Notes: generated by a model not told the origin, from the sequence alone. Shown: positions 45,158 through 54,711, counted from the first letter of the stretch. The stretch: 64,000 bases of DNA from Yoonia maricola (GCF_002797915.1 NZ_PGTY01000002.1:465001-529000), one strand, 5' to 3'. Program-made: numbers and translations.

Positions 45158-48040
45158 ATGATGAAAGAAGCCCCAAGAGACAACTTGGTGTGTGAACAAA
45201 CAGTGCTTCACCGTGCGGGCGCTATTCAGCATGGCGCTGGTTTGATCGTCATTGATCCCAGCACGCAGATGCTCGTGGCTTGTAACGAAAAGCTAAACAA
45301 GGCTTATAGCAATCCACAAAATCTTGGTGACGTGTTTCTGCCAAATGACCATCGTACCATTACCAAGGAACTACGATCCGGTAAGCTGGGTGAGCCTCGG
45401 TTTTTGCAGCTGCGCGATGGCGAATTTGTCTGGGCCAGCATGTTCGAAGCGGACCAGTATGTCGGCATTGATCTGACCTATGTTGATGAAGACGAGGCGC
45501 TGGATGAAAACGCCAATTATTTCTTTGCGAAATGTGTGCAAGAGCTGACGAGCGCACATGAATCTGCGACCACGTCAGACAGCTATGATGCGCCACGATA
45601 CTTCGATGCGCATGCGCAAGGGGTCCAAAACTTGACGGGTTTTGATCGCACGATGATCTACAGATTTGATCCCGACTGGAACGGTGAAGTGATTGCAGAG
45701 GCGCGTTCTGACGCGGAAATACCCAGCTATCTGGGTCTGCGCTTTCCATCAGGTGACATTCCCAAACCAGCCAGAGATTTGTTCCAACTGAACAAGGTAC
45801 GACAGGTCATGGAAGTGACTGCACCGCTTGAACCTGTCGTTTCCACGGCCCGCGAAGACACGCCCTTTGTCGTGAATCAATCGCGTTCTGCATTTCGCTA
45901 TACATCGCCCGTCCATCTAGAATACCTCACGAATATGGGGGTGAAGGCAACGCTTGCCATCGCGATCTTTGTCCGGCAGCGGCTATGGGGACTGATCTCT
46001 TGCCATCACCTGTCAGGTCGTATGCGGGTTCCCCCTCAAAAACTGACCCTTTGTCATGTCCTTTCCGATCTTGCATCAAACCATGTGGCGCGCTTGCTGG
46101 ACCGGCAAAGATCACTGGCTGATACATCGGCGCAAGATCTGCTTAGGAAAGTCTCGCAAGCGGCAGAACATGCCGAGACACCAGATGAGCTGGCACAAAT
46201 TGTCACCGATAATCGCGCAGGTTTTCTCAGGCTTCTGAAAGCTGACGGGATGCAGTTTGAGTCTGAAACAACGAACTGGATACTGGGCGACGTGCCACCG
46301 GCCGAATGTCTCACACCAATCGATCAGGCTGCGAAAACGTGGCGAGACATCCATGGCCGCAGTTATATTGCAACGTCTGACTTGCACCGCTTTTGCACGG
46401 AGTTGCCGCCCGCTGCTTTGGCCTTTGGTGGTGTGCTACATGCAGCATCCTGGGACAATAAGATGCGGTTCAAGGTTTTCCGAAATGCGATCTGCCAGCG
46501 CCAGATTTGGGCGGGTAACCCCAATGCAAAGTCAGACGATCTGGATTTGGCATCCGACGCCATGCACCCACGCAATTCCTTTGCGGCCTATCTGGAAAAA
46601 ACCAAGGGCTGCTCAGAGGTCTGGGATGAAGGTGTCTTGCAGGCGAGCCGCAGTCTGCAATCAGGTTTACGCAACATTGAAATGTCTTTTCACAAAGCAC
46701 TGCGCGAACGACAATTGCGCCAGTCAAATGCTGAGATGCGCAATGCGCTAGTGAGTGCCAATCACGAGGCGCATCATGATGAGCTGACAGGGGTCGAAAA
46801 TCGGCGTGGTTTTGAAAAGCGCCTCGCGGGCCTATTGCCGCGGGCGCAACGGCAAAATGCGATGTGGCTTTGTCACATTGATGTGGACCACTTCAAGCGG
46901 ATCAATGATACGTTTGGCCATCTCGCAGGTGATGCTGTGCTCAAGCATATTGCCGATTTGCTGCAGGTCGCGGCAAGAGGCAAAGGGCAAGTTGCCCGCA
47001 TTGGCGGGGATGAATTCGCGCTGATCATGCCGGGCGAGTATTCGGACGAGGATATTCAGGACCTGTGTTGGGGGTTTAACGAGCGCCTGCGCGAGCCATT
47101 ATTTGTTGGTGGGGCTGAAATAACTGTGTCTTGTACACTTGGCGTGACATCATTTGACATCGGGCAGGAAGATAGCGGCGACATCCTGGCGCGATCAGAT
47201 ATGGCGCTTTACGCAGGAAAGGCACGAGGTCGCGGGGTCTGTGAATTCTTCTCGCCTGATATGGAAGATGAAAGCAAAAACAGACGACATCTTGAAGAGC
47301 AAATTGAAACTGCGCTCGCATGCAATGAGTTCGTTCCGTATTTTCAGCCACAAGTGGATGCACAGACGCAGTCGGTGGTCGGTTATGAAGTCCTTGCAAG
47401 GTGGCAACATCCAACGCGCGGCATCCTGGCCCCCTGCACCTTTCTCGACACGGCAGAGCGGATGGGTGCAATTGGAGAGATCGACCGGGCAATGCTGCGC
47501 AACGCTCTTGATTTGCAGCTGGGGTGGCGCACACAGCATGGTGGGTTGGTGCCGATCTCGGTGAACGTCTCATTTGATCGGCTTCAGTCGAAAGAACTCA
47601 TCAATGATCTTCACAAGATCGGGGATCGGGCAAAATACGTCACATTAGAGCTTTTGGAGTCCATTGATCTGGACGACGGTGACATGCAAATCTCTGAGAC
47701 TCTGGATGATCTGCGTAAGACGGGCGTTGGCATTGAGATAGATGACTTTGGCGCTGGTCGCACGTCTATCCTTGCGGTGCTGAAGGTTCAGCCCGACCGG
47801 TTTAAGATTGACAAGCGACTGATTGATCCAATCGCAAATGACAAGGCGGCCCGCAATATCGTCAAATCCGTCATCGGAATTGGCCAGACCTTGGGTATTC
47901 AAGCGCTTGCGGAGGGCGTTGAAACTGAAGAACAGGTCAAAATTCTCTCTGAACTCGACTGCGACCGCATTCAGGGTTTCTATTTTGGCAAGCCGCAACC
48001 AGCTGCCAACGTCGAAAGGACGCATTTTGCAGCTGCTTGA
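45158..48040 (+). CDS. bphP: Bacteriophytochrome with GGDEF and EAL output domains
   Basis: 960 aa from ATG 45158 (AGGAG upstream; ATG 45161 is equally possible). Order: PAS with N-terminal Cys12 (VCEQTVLHRAGAIQHGAG), the biliverdin attachment residue of BphPs; GAF with PSGDIPKPARD (usual PASDIP) and SPVHLEYLTNMGVKATLAI, ending LISCHH; PHY; GGDEF with RIGGDEFAL; and an EAL-type domain with EVL in YEVLARWQHP, plus NVSFDRL, DDFGAG and EGVE. Metal-ligand residues of the phosphodiesterase are kept. It probably links red/far-red light to cyclic di-GMP level. It overlaps the heme oxygenase gene by 14 nt. Confidence 0.95.
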   Translation: MMKEAPRDNLVCEQTVLHRAGAIQHGAGLIVIDPSTQMLVACNEKLNKAYSNPQNLGDVFLPNDHRTITKELRSGKLGEPRFLQLRDGEFVWASMFEADQYVGIDLTYVDEDEALDENANYFFAKCVQELTSAHESATTSDSYDAPRYFDAHAQGVQNLTGFDRTMIYRFDPDWNGEVIAEARSDAEIPSYLGLRFPSGDIPKPARDLFQLNKVRQVMEVTAPLEPVVSTAREDTPFVVNQSRSAFRYTSPVHLEYLTNMGVKATLAIAIFVRQRLWGLISCHHLSGRMRVPPQKLTLCHVLSDLASNHVARLLDRQRSLADTSAQDLLRKVSQAAEHAETPDELAQIVTDNRAGFLRLLKADGMQFESETTNWILGDVPPAECLTPIDQAAKTWRDIHGRSYIATSDLHRFCTELPPAALAFGGVLHAASWDNKMRFKVFRNAICQRQIWAGNPNAKSDDLDLASDAMHPRNSFAAYLEKTKGCSEVWDEGVLQASRSLQSGLRNIEMSFHKALRERQLRQSNAEMRNALVSANHEAHHDELTGVENRRGFEKRLAGLLPRAQRQNAMWLCHIDVDHFKRINDTFGHLAGDAVLKHIADLLQVAARGKGQVARIGGDEFALIMPGEYSDEDIQDLCWGFNERLREPLFVGGAEITVSCTLGVTSFDIGQEDSGDILARSDMALYAGKARGRGVCEFFSPDMEDESKNRRHLEEQIETALACNEFVPYFQPQVDAQTQSVVGYEVLARWQHPTRGILAPCTFLDTAERMGAIGEIDRAMLRNALDLQLGWRTQHGGLVPISVNVSFDRLQSKELINDLHKIGDRAKYVTLELLESIDLDDGDMQISETLDDLRKTGVGIEIDDFGAGRTSILAVLKVQPDRFKIDKRLIDPIANDKAARNIVKSVIGIGQTLGIQALAEGVETEEQVKILSELDCDRIQGFYFGKPQPAANVERTHFAAA

Positions 48041-48629
48041 AAAGCCATACCTTGCGGATACAACGAAGCTTAAACCGCCCAGCGTGCGGGCGCGTATTGC
48101 TGCCGCAACCCGTTCATTGCATGAAGAATTGCATGAGCATCCTGTTCTGGGTCGATTGATGTCCACTGATCTGGGTGAGGAAGAATACACAAACATTCTG
48201 CTGTGCCATCTCGCCTTCTACGAAACGGCAGAGCGTCTCAGGAAACAGTTACAAATCTCGACCGAACTTTCATTAGCGCCAGAGCTGACTTGGTTGAATG
48301 ATGACTTGCAGGGCGACAAAGATGTTTGTCCATACGAAGGTCTTTCGCTTGAGAACCGCTCCCAAGCAATTGGCATGTTGTACGTTCTCTTTGGGTCTCG
48401 GTTTGGTGCGCGGGTCATCCATAAAAATATCAAAATTGCATTGCCCACGCGCCGTCACAAGTTCTTCGGCAATGCGCTCGTACATGATCGCTGGTCTTTC
48501 TTGCTATCCATAATCGAAACAGTGAGTACCCAGAAGCAAGAATATTATGACGTGATATATGGCGCAGAAACGACATTTTCCGCATTCGGCGCTGCGATGC
48601 TTCCAGCGGACGCCGTCGTCAACACATAG
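48027..48629 (+). CDS. bphO: Biliverdin-forming heme oxygenase (BphO)
   Basis: 200 aa if started at TTG 48027, which has AAAGGA six bases upstream and lies inside the end of bphP; the open frame extends further upstream but only as an out-of-frame shadow. The N-terminal helix RARIAAATRSLHEELHEHPVLGRL carries the likely proximal His, and the later FGSRFGARVIHKNI helix corresponds to the distal side. The product supplies biliverdin chromophore to the phytochrome encoded just upstream, a pairing common in bphP-bphO operons. The start choice is inferred. Confidence 0.85.
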   Translation: MQLLEKPYLADTTKLKPPSVRARIAAATRSLHEELHEHPVLGRLMSTDLGEEEYTNILLCHLAFYETAERLRKQLQISTELSLAPELTWLNDDLQGDKDVCPYEGLSLENRSQAIGMLYVLFGSRFGARVIHKNIKIALPTRRHKFFGNALVHDRWSFLLSIIETVSTQKQEYYDVIYGAETTFSAFGAAMLPADAVVNT

Positions 48630-49091
48630 TTTTTGCTAGTACAATACCACCAACAACGGATATTGGCGCAATTGTAAAGCACCGGCCCAAGCAGGTTCAA
48701 GATTTGACACACAGCCGTGGCGTAGATCGCGGCATTGAAATGGGTGGAATATCGACCCTTGGTCATTCGATACGTTGCGCGGTGCAGGGAAAACATATCG
48801 CCGTGATCGGGACGCTGGCTGGTCCGTGAGCGTTCGACCGAGCCGCCTTTGCAGCGAAAAGTGGCTATTTTCATGGTGTCATGACGGTTCGTATCTGCAA
48901 GAGAAACTGTTATCCTGCAGTTCGAAATAAGCCGCTCTTTGCCGCCGCAGGTAGTCTTTGTAGAAGTGCAAAATCAGACGAATGATGGCACAAGTTGAAA
49001 TTTGAGCACCCCCCGCAACCAAATTATTTTAACCCTACCGCAATGATGACGCATGTTTCGACAATTCATTGTGATTTTTGTATTGTCTTCC
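48630..49091. other. Intergenic stretch without a recognisable gene
   Basis: 462 nt between bphO and the convergent LysR gene. Short frames on both strands show no domain, and no RNA gene or clear terminator was recognised. Confidence 0.6.
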
Positions 49092-49982
49092 CTAAACATG
49101 ACTGGCCTTCGTTCGCACACGGGGCGCGGATGTTTCTGCACCATATTGGTCGTGCAATGCGCGGGTTAGCTTACGATAGGCCGCTCTGTGCCGGTTCCGT
49201 ACGTTCATTCCGACAAACACCGGTTGGCTGATCGCTGGCGCGTCTTGCACGATTTGGCAGATGCCCGAAGCCACCAATGCTTGCGCCGAATGCGCCAGCA
49301 CATAAGCTGATCCCGAAAGTGATGTCAGCAGATCGACCATCGCTGCATTTTGTCCAATCGACAAAGAGACATGCCGAAATTCTGGCAGTAGTGCCGCATG
49401 TGCGTGCGCAAAACTGGCCGAGTAATTCGCCAGGATATAGCTTTGCTTGTCGATCTCCTCCAAACTATCGGATTCAGAGGATACCATCACATAATGCACC
49501 TCTCCCAATGTCTCAAAGTGAAGATCGGGCTGAATGATTGGGGAATATAGCACGGCAATGTCTTGTTGCCCCGACACCAGATCAGCACAGATCTGGCCGG
49601 AATAATCCGCCTCAAACAGAAATGCTGTATCGGGTAAGATATCCCGCAGACGTCCAATCAGCCGTTTGATCTCCAGCCCCACCAAATCATGCTGCAGGCC
49701 AATGCGTATGGTGACACCGGTCATTGCCGTATCGCGCGCTGCATTCAGTGCGGTCACCCAATCATGCCGCAAGCTTCGGGCATGTGGTTCAAACCGGAGC
49801 CCTTCGGTCGTCAGCGCTGTCCCCGAACGGGAGCGCAGGAAAAGCCTGACGCCAACGATCCGCTCCAGCGTCTTGATCCGGCCCGATACCGTGGATTGTG
49901 TGATGCCAAGCCGCTCTGCTGTCTGGTTAAAGCTTTGGGTTTCGCAAAGGTCCAGAAACGTGTCGATCAGTTCAATCTGCAT
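49092..49982 (-). CDS. LysR-family transcriptional regulator
   Basis: 296 aa. The winged HTH lies at residues 1-60 (FLDLCETQSFNQTAERLGITQSTVSGRIKTLE), followed by the LysR effector-binding domain. It is divergent from the MttB-family gene with about 110 nt between them, the usual LysR arrangement, so it probably activates the mttB-like/dehydrogenase operon in response to its substrate. Confidence 0.93.
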   Translation of the reverse strand: MQIELIDTFLDLCETQSFNQTAERLGITQSTVSGRIKTLERIVGVRLFLRSRSGTALTTEGLRFEPHARSLRHDWVTALNAARDTAMTGVTIRIGLQHDLVGLEIKRLIGRLRDILPDTAFLFEADYSGQICADLVSGQQDIAVLYSPIIQPDLHFETLGEVHYVMVSSESDSLEEIDKQSYILANYSASFAHAHAALLPEFRHVSLSIGQNAAMVDLLTSLSGSAYVLAHSAQALVASGICQIVQDAPAISQPVFVGMNVRNRHRAAYRKLTRALHDQYGAETSAPRVRTKASHV

Positions 49983-50000
49983 AGCGACGATACTGCCCTA

Positions 50001-50015
50001 ATCGGTATTTTCGAT
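50001..50015. promoter_or_regulatory. LysR-box candidate
   Basis: atcggtattttcgat contains T-N11-A with dyad arms atcg/cgat, the LysR recognition pattern, 19 nt upstream of the LysR start and about 80 nt before the MttB-family gene. Confidence 0.45.
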
Positions 50016-50091
50016 CAATAATGACCGGATCGCCAGATTGAACACCGTCATAACTGCCTCAATACTTCATTTGTTACTGGGAGGGATGTTG

Positions 50092-51630
50092 ATGACAGAT
50101 ACAAAAACAAAAGTAAGGCGCAGCGGTGGCCGTGCCGCCCGCGTCGCACTGCGCAGCGCGCCGTTGGCCGAAGACAAACGGCCTGTGCGAGCGGGTCTGC
50201 CGGGCGGCAAGTTCAAACCCCTCAGCGATGCGGAAGTTTTGCGTATTCATCACGCCGCCCTTGATGCGCTGGAACAGATCGGCCTGTCGCAGGCACCGCC
50301 GTCCGGCGTCGCAATTTTGACAAGGGCTGGTGCAGTCTTGGGTGATGATGGCCGCATGCGCTTTCCCCGCGCGCTTGTCGAAGACATGCTGGCCAAGGCC
50401 GCGCGCAACATCACGCTTTGCGGGCGTGAGGCAAAATATGATCTGCATCTCACAGGATCGAACGTGCACTTTGGTACGGCGGGGGCGGCTGTGCATGTGG
50501 TTGACCTTGAAACCAACACATATCGCGACAGTACAGCGCAAGACCTGCACGATGCGGCCAAGATCACCCATGCGCTTGATAATGTGCACTTCTTTCAGCG
50601 TGCGTTGGTTGCGCGGGACGTCTCAGATAACCTCGAAATGGATCTGAACACGATTTACGCCTGTTGTGCCGGCACGACCAAACATATCGGCACGTCCTTT
50701 GACGATCCCGGTCACGTTGGCCCCGGCGTAGAACTGCTGCACCGTATTGCAGGGGGAGAAGCCGCTTGGCGCGCGCGTCCTTTCGTGTCGAACACAAATT
50801 GCTTTGTTGTACCCCCCATGAAGTTTGCAGAGGAAAGCTGCCGTGCGATGGAGCTTTGCATCGCTGCCGGGATGCCCGTTCTCTTGTTGTCGGCTGGCCA
50901 AGCGGGGGCGACGGCCCCAGCGCCCATTGCGCTCGCGATTGTGCAGGCGGTGGCAGAATGCCTCGCAGGTGTTGTTTATGTGAACGCTATTGCGCCCGGC
51001 CATCCGGCGGTCTTTGGCACATGGCCATTTGTATCTGACCTGCGGACGGGGGCTATGTCAGGTGGCTCTGCAGAGCAGGCTTTGTTGACAGCGGGCTGTG
51101 CCCAGATGCACCGTTTCTACGATATTCCGGGCGGGGCGGCTGCCGGGATATCGGATGCCAAACTGCCTGATATGCAGGCGGGTTGGGAAACCGGGATCAC
51201 AAATGTGCTGGCGGGCTTGTCTGGCCTCAACATGGCTTACGAGGCTGTTGGCATGCATGCGTCGCTTTTGGGCTTTTGCATGGAATCGCTGGTCTTGGGC
51301 GACGATGTCATCGGTCAGGTGTTGCGCACCGTACGCGGAATCGACGTGACCGAGGACAGCACATCAATTGAAGCGATGAAAGCGGTCTGCCTGGGTGGCC
51401 CCGGTCACTATCTTGGCTCTGACCAAACCCTGAAGTTGATGCAAACGGAATATATCTACCCGACCTTAGGCAATCGGATGAGTCCAAAGGAATGGAATGA
51501 GGCTGATCGCCCAATGTTGTTGGATGAAGCGATCAAGCGAAAGAACGAAATCCTCGACAAGGCGCAGATTAAGTTTGATCCTGAATTTGATGCGGCGATC
51601 CGCAAGGATTACAATATCTACTTCGAATAG
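50092..51630 (+). CDS. MttB-superfamily methyltransferase, non-pyrrolysine type
   Basis: 512 aa from ATG 50092; GGGAGGG lies six bases upstream, so the ATG at 50086 is less likely. The length and the segments FKPLSDAEVLRIHHAALDAL, HFGTAGAAVHVVD and GGSAEQALLTAGCAQMHRFY fit the trimethylamine methyltransferase (MttB) superfamily. The true TMA enzyme reads an internal UAG as pyrrolysine; this frame has none, so it belongs to the large non-Pyl group, some members of which demethylate glycine betaine or proline betaine to a corrinoid protein. No corrinoid protein gene lies next to it. Substrate unknown. Confidence 0.88.
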   Translation: MTDTKTKVRRSGGRAARVALRSAPLAEDKRPVRAGLPGGKFKPLSDAEVLRIHHAALDALEQIGLSQAPPSGVAILTRAGAVLGDDGRMRFPRALVEDMLAKAARNITLCGREAKYDLHLTGSNVHFGTAGAAVHVVDLETNTYRDSTAQDLHDAAKITHALDNVHFFQRALVARDVSDNLEMDLNTIYACCAGTTKHIGTSFDDPGHVGPGVELLHRIAGGEAAWRARPFVSNTNCFVVPPMKFAEESCRAMELCIAAGMPVLLLSAGQAGATAPAPIALAIVQAVAECLAGVVYVNAIAPGHPAVFGTWPFVSDLRTGAMSGGSAEQALLTAGCAQMHRFYDIPGGAAAGISDAKLPDMQAGWETGITNVLAGLSGLNMAYEAVGMHASLLGFCMESLVLGDDVIGQVLRTVRGIDVTEDSTSIEAMKAVCLGGPGHYLGSDQTLKLMQTEYIYPTLGNRMSPKEWNEADRPMLLDEAIKRKNEILDKAQIKFDPEFDAAIRKDYNIYFE

Positions 51631-51639
51631 GAATACCCC

Positions 51640-52539
51640 ATGCACTACGGATATATCGGCCAAGGCAATCTGGGGGCGAATTGTGCGGCCTGTCTGTTGC
51701 GCGCGGGCATGGATGTAACGGTCACCGATATCAACAAAGAGGCGGCGGCAGAAGCAATCGCCTTAGGTGCCAAATGGGCAGACAGCCAGGCGGAATTGGC
51801 CGCCAGCGTTGATCATGTGATCACTTGCCTGCCATCGCCCGCTGTGTCCAAAGTCGTATCTGCTGAAATGCTTCCTGCCATGCGCGCAGATGCCCATTGG
51901 ATCGAGATGTCGACCTTGGGCAGGGAAGAGGTGCTGGCATTTGCCAAAACGGCCTCCATACATGACGTGCGCATGATGGAACTGCCTGTCACTGGTGGTG
52001 TCCACCTTGCTGCGCAAGGTAACATCACGATGTTGGCAGGAGGCGATAAGGATATGTTTGACATGCATCTGCCCGCACTTCAGGCGATGGGTAATCAGGT
52101 GTTTCACATGGGTCCGCTGGGGTCCGCATCCATCATCAAAGTGATCACCAACATGCTGGCTTTCATCCACCTGAAAGCTTGCGGCGAAGCTTTGATGCTG
52201 GCCAAACGTGGTGGGCTTGATCTGGGCCAGGCGTGGCATGCGATCAAAGCGTCATCGGGCACGTCCTTTGTCCATGAAACCGAGGGCGCGCTAGTCTTGA
52301 ACGGGTCATATGACGTGGCGTTCAATATTGATCTGGCGCTGAAGGACCTTGGTTTTGCGATGGGCTTCGGGCGGGAATTCGAAGTGCCACTGGAACTGGC
52401 CGCCGTGACTGAGCAGACTTATTTGGCCGCACGCGCTGCCTATGGTGGCGATGCGGAGTCGCCAATGATCGTAAAGCTGCTTGAGGATTTGCTGGATACT
52501 GATCTGCGGGCAGAAGGTTTCCCTGCGCGGCTGACCTAG
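51640..52539 (+). CDS. NAD(P)-dependent oxidoreductase of the 3-hydroxyisobutyrate dehydrogenase family
   Basis: 299 aa. The Rossmann start is YGYIGQGNLGANCAACLLRAG, the substrate-binding motif ELPVTGGVHLAAQGNITML corresponds to DAPVSGG.xxAxxGxL, and the catalytic Lys region reads GSASIIKVITNML. Such enzymes oxidize beta-hydroxy acids. It begins 9 nt after the MttB-family gene and is therefore co-transcribed, which suggests a shared pathway for a hydroxylated, methylated acid. Its stop overlaps the convergent hydrolase stop by four bases. Confidence 0.9.
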   Translation: MHYGYIGQGNLGANCAACLLRAGMDVTVTDINKEAAAEAIALGAKWADSQAELAASVDHVITCLPSPAVSKVVSAEMLPAMRADAHWIEMSTLGREEVLAFAKTASIHDVRMMELPVTGGVHLAAQGNITMLAGGDKDMFDMHLPALQAMGNQVFHMGPLGSASIIKVITNMLAFIHLKACGEALMLAKRGGLDLGQAWHAIKASSGTSFVHETEGALVLNGSYDVAFNIDLALKDLGFAMGFGREFEVPLELAAVTEQTYLAARAAYGGDAESPMIVKLLEDLLDTDLRAEGFPARLT

Positions 52540-53462
52540 GCCCTGTTGACCGAGGCTTGGGCAAAGAACGGCAGCCAAGCGTCCAGCACCTTCTCAGGAT
52601 GCTGTTCTGTCAAGTAGTGCCCGCCGGGCAACGCCCATCCACGCACATCTGCCGCACGTTCTTTCCAAAGTGCCAGACAATCAAAGTGCGCTTCAATTGC
52701 GCCGTCTTTGCCCCAAAGGGCAAGCAAAGGCATAGCCAGCTTTGATGGGTCCGCATCGTCGTGCGCGATGTCAATTGTGGCGGCGGCACGGTAATCCTCA
52801 CATGCACCATGAATCGTATCCGGTTTCGCGAAATAGGTCAGATACTCATCCAGCGCTTGCTGCACGAATGGCGATAAACCAGCCTTACCCGCCCCGCATT
52901 TGCTCAGCCAATAAAACGCAGGGTCCGCACCGATCAGACGTTCGGGAAACGGATGCGGCAAGGTTAGCCAATACCAATGCCAATAGGTATGGGCAAAGCC
53001 GCTGTCAGCCTCGCGGTACATCTCGCGGGTTGGGGCGATATCGAGGGTAGAGAGGGCAATCACCCGCTCAGGGTGATCTGCCGCCAGCCGATGCGCCACG
53101 CGCGCGCCGCGGTCATGCGCGCCGACCAGAAAACGGTCATGACCCAATTGATCCAGAAGGGCCAAGACATCCTGAGCCATGGCCCGTTTGGAATATGGAC
53201 CATGCTTTGCATCCGTCTCTGGCTTGAATGATCGGCCATAGCCGCGCAAATCAGGGCAGATCACCTGATAGTGTTGCGCCAAAACCGGGGCCACGGCATG
53301 CCACATGGCAGAGGTTTGTGGATAGCCATGTAACAACACAAGCGGTGGTCCATCCCCGGCGATCCGGTAAAAGACGCGGCCTTCGACGGTGTCTAGGTAG
53401 CGCTCCTCGAACCCATCGAAGAATGAGGCGGCGACCGTCGCAGATGCAGCGACGGGATGCAT
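52536..53462 (-). CDS. Haloacetate dehalogenase-like alpha/beta hydrolase
   Basis: 308 aa. The oxyanion region is LLHGYPQTSAMWH, the nucleophile Asp is in VGAHDRGARVAHRLA (the HDRGARVxHR signature of fluoroacetate dehalogenases), the halide-pocket segment is HTYWHWYWLTLPHPFPE, and the catalytic His is in PGGHYLTEQHPE. It could hydrolyse haloacetates or a related ester. Its ATG overlaps the stop of the preceding unknown gene by one base (TGATG), so it is coupled to the end of the kinase/GTPase gene series, an unexpected partner. Confidence 0.88.
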   Translation of the reverse strand: MHPVAASATVAASFFDGFEERYLDTVEGRVFYRIAGDGPPLVLLHGYPQTSAMWHAVAPVLAQHYQVICPDLRGYGRSFKPETDAKHGPYSKRAMAQDVLALLDQLGHDRFLVGAHDRGARVAHRLAADHPERVIALSTLDIAPTREMYREADSGFAHTYWHWYWLTLPHPFPERLIGADPAFYWLSKCGAGKAGLSPFVQQALDEYLTYFAKPDTIHGACEDYRAAATIDIAHDDADPSKLAMPLLALWGKDGAIEAHFDCLALWKERAADVRGWALPGGHYLTEQHPEKVLDAWLPFFAQASVNRA

Positions 53463-54235
53463 CAGGTGAAAATACGCTGCCAGGACGACTGTATTTCGCC
53501 ATATTGCTTTGCCTGATAGGCAACCAGGACGACTTCGTTTTCATAAAGCGCCATTGCTGCAGAAGATCCGTCATCAAAGGCACCTTCAAAACAGACAAGC
53601 TGCGCTTTTTCTTCGCCGCGTACCATTTTGGCGTGGGCTTTGCGGAATGTATCGACCTGAGACTTCCAGATTGTTTGTAGTGCTTTGAAATTGCCCGCGG
53701 TTGAGACGATCTTGCCGTCGCGTATATGCAAGACAGACAGGAACGCCGTCGCATTCGTGCTCAGGAATTTCTCCATCGGGGGTTTGGGGATGACTTCCAT
53801 CGTCACACCCCAAAGCTCTGTCAGCCCGGTGGCAGAGATCCCGCGTTCACCGCCTTTGCCAAAGGGTTCGGGTGGCAAGCTGCGCACCGTCAGGCGATCA
53901 GCTGTACCGCAGAGTTCTTGCAAAAGATCGAACGCAGCCTGCACGCCGTCAGGGTCGTCGCGTGAAATCACCTGCCCGATGATGTCAGCATCCTTGGCCG
54001 GTGTTACGCTGGCGATGCCGCGCAAACGGCGCCCGGCGGCAACAATTGTGACGGTGGTATCACCACAGACAAATGCCAAAGACCGCTCCAGAACAGTGTC
54101 ATCCACTTCGCGCAGGATAGCAGTCAGCGGTTCAGGGTCGCGGCCTACGGAAATAAGGCGCGCGCCAGTTTGATCGATGCTGTCGGGGGCTGTCAGCATC
54201 GCGATCTTTTGTGCCAAAGCGGTTTGTTCGCTCAT
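53462..54235 (-). CDS. Unknown protein of the kinase/GTPase cluster
   Basis: 257 aa, no recognised domain and no signal peptide or membrane segment. The N-terminal half has alternating strands (SLAFVCGDTTVTIVAAGRRLRGIAS) and the C-terminal part (FLSTNATAFLSVLHIRDGKIVSTAGN, AAMALYENEVVLVAYQ) could be a roadblock- or profilin-like alpha/beta fold. It follows the roadblock-like gene by 31 nt and is coupled to the hydrolase. Function not assigned. Confidence 0.75.
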   Translation of the reverse strand: MSEQTALAQKIAMLTAPDSIDQTGARLISVGRDPEPLTAILREVDDTVLERSLAFVCGDTTVTIVAAGRRLRGIASVTPAKDADIIGQVISRDDPDGVQAAFDLLQELCGTADRLTVRSLPPEPFGKGGERGISATGLTELWGVTMEVIPKPPMEKFLSTNATAFLSVLHIRDGKIVSTAGNFKALQTIWKSQVDTFRKAHAKMVRGEEKAQLVCFEGAFDDGSSAAMALYENEVVLVAYQAKQYGEIQSSWQRIFT

Positions 54236-54266
54236 TCGCCTGTTTCCAGCTTTCCGTTACTTCTTT

Positions 54267-54629
54267 TCATTCGTTGCCACTGATGCGGTCAAGACACGCG
54301 CCTGCATCAGCAACAAAGGCGTCAGCGTCTAATTCCGCACTACAAATACAACACAGCACATCGTTGGGCTCCTGTTGCGCGCGCAGGAACACGCGCAATT
54401 GCGATGGGCTGGTGACAGAGGCCATATCGCTTGGTTTATCAGCCAAAACGGGTGTTCCGTCTGCACTTAACAAAACCGCAGCTTCGGCGCAGAGCGCATC
54501 GAGCGCCTCGCGTCGCAAATTTGAACCGGAGTCAGTTACAAGGATCATCTTTGTGGACAGGTCTGCAAAGGCCAGTGCGGTGCAGCCCTCGAACTTTTCC
54601 AGCAGTGCATCCAACTCATCAACTACCAT
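54267..54629 (-). CDS. Roadblock/LC7-like small protein
   Basis: 120 aa. The layout DELDALLEKFEGCTALAFADLSTKMILVTDSGS followed by a helix and ADGTPVLADKPSDMASVTS resembles Roadblock/LC7 proteins, which act as GTPase partners (for example MglB with MglA). Two Cys pairs occur near LCCICSAEL. It sits just downstream of two dynamin-like GTPases, where a GTPase regulator would make sense. The fold call is by eye. Confidence 0.5.
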   Translation of the reverse strand: MVVDELDALLEKFEGCTALAFADLSTKMILVTDSGSNLRREALDALCAEAAVLLSADGTPVLADKPSDMASVTSPSQLRVFLRAQQEPNDVLCCICSAELDADAFVADAGACLDRISGNE

Positions 54630-54711
54630 TAGCCGCCCGCATTTGAACTATGTCGTGATATGACTACGGCAATTGCGCGTCTTGTGAAAGACCTGCAAAC
54701 GCCGTTTGGCG

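Noticed and set aside
47823-48026. N-terminal extension of the heme oxygenase frame
   Set aside because: It lies wholly within bphP in another frame and has no coding character; TTG 48027 with AAAGGA fits better.
48630-49091. Transposase remnant
   Set aside because: No reading frame resembles a transposase on either strand.
50092-51630. Pyrrolysine-containing trimethylamine methyltransferase
   Set aside because: The full-length frame contains no UAG, so it is the non-pyrrolysine type.
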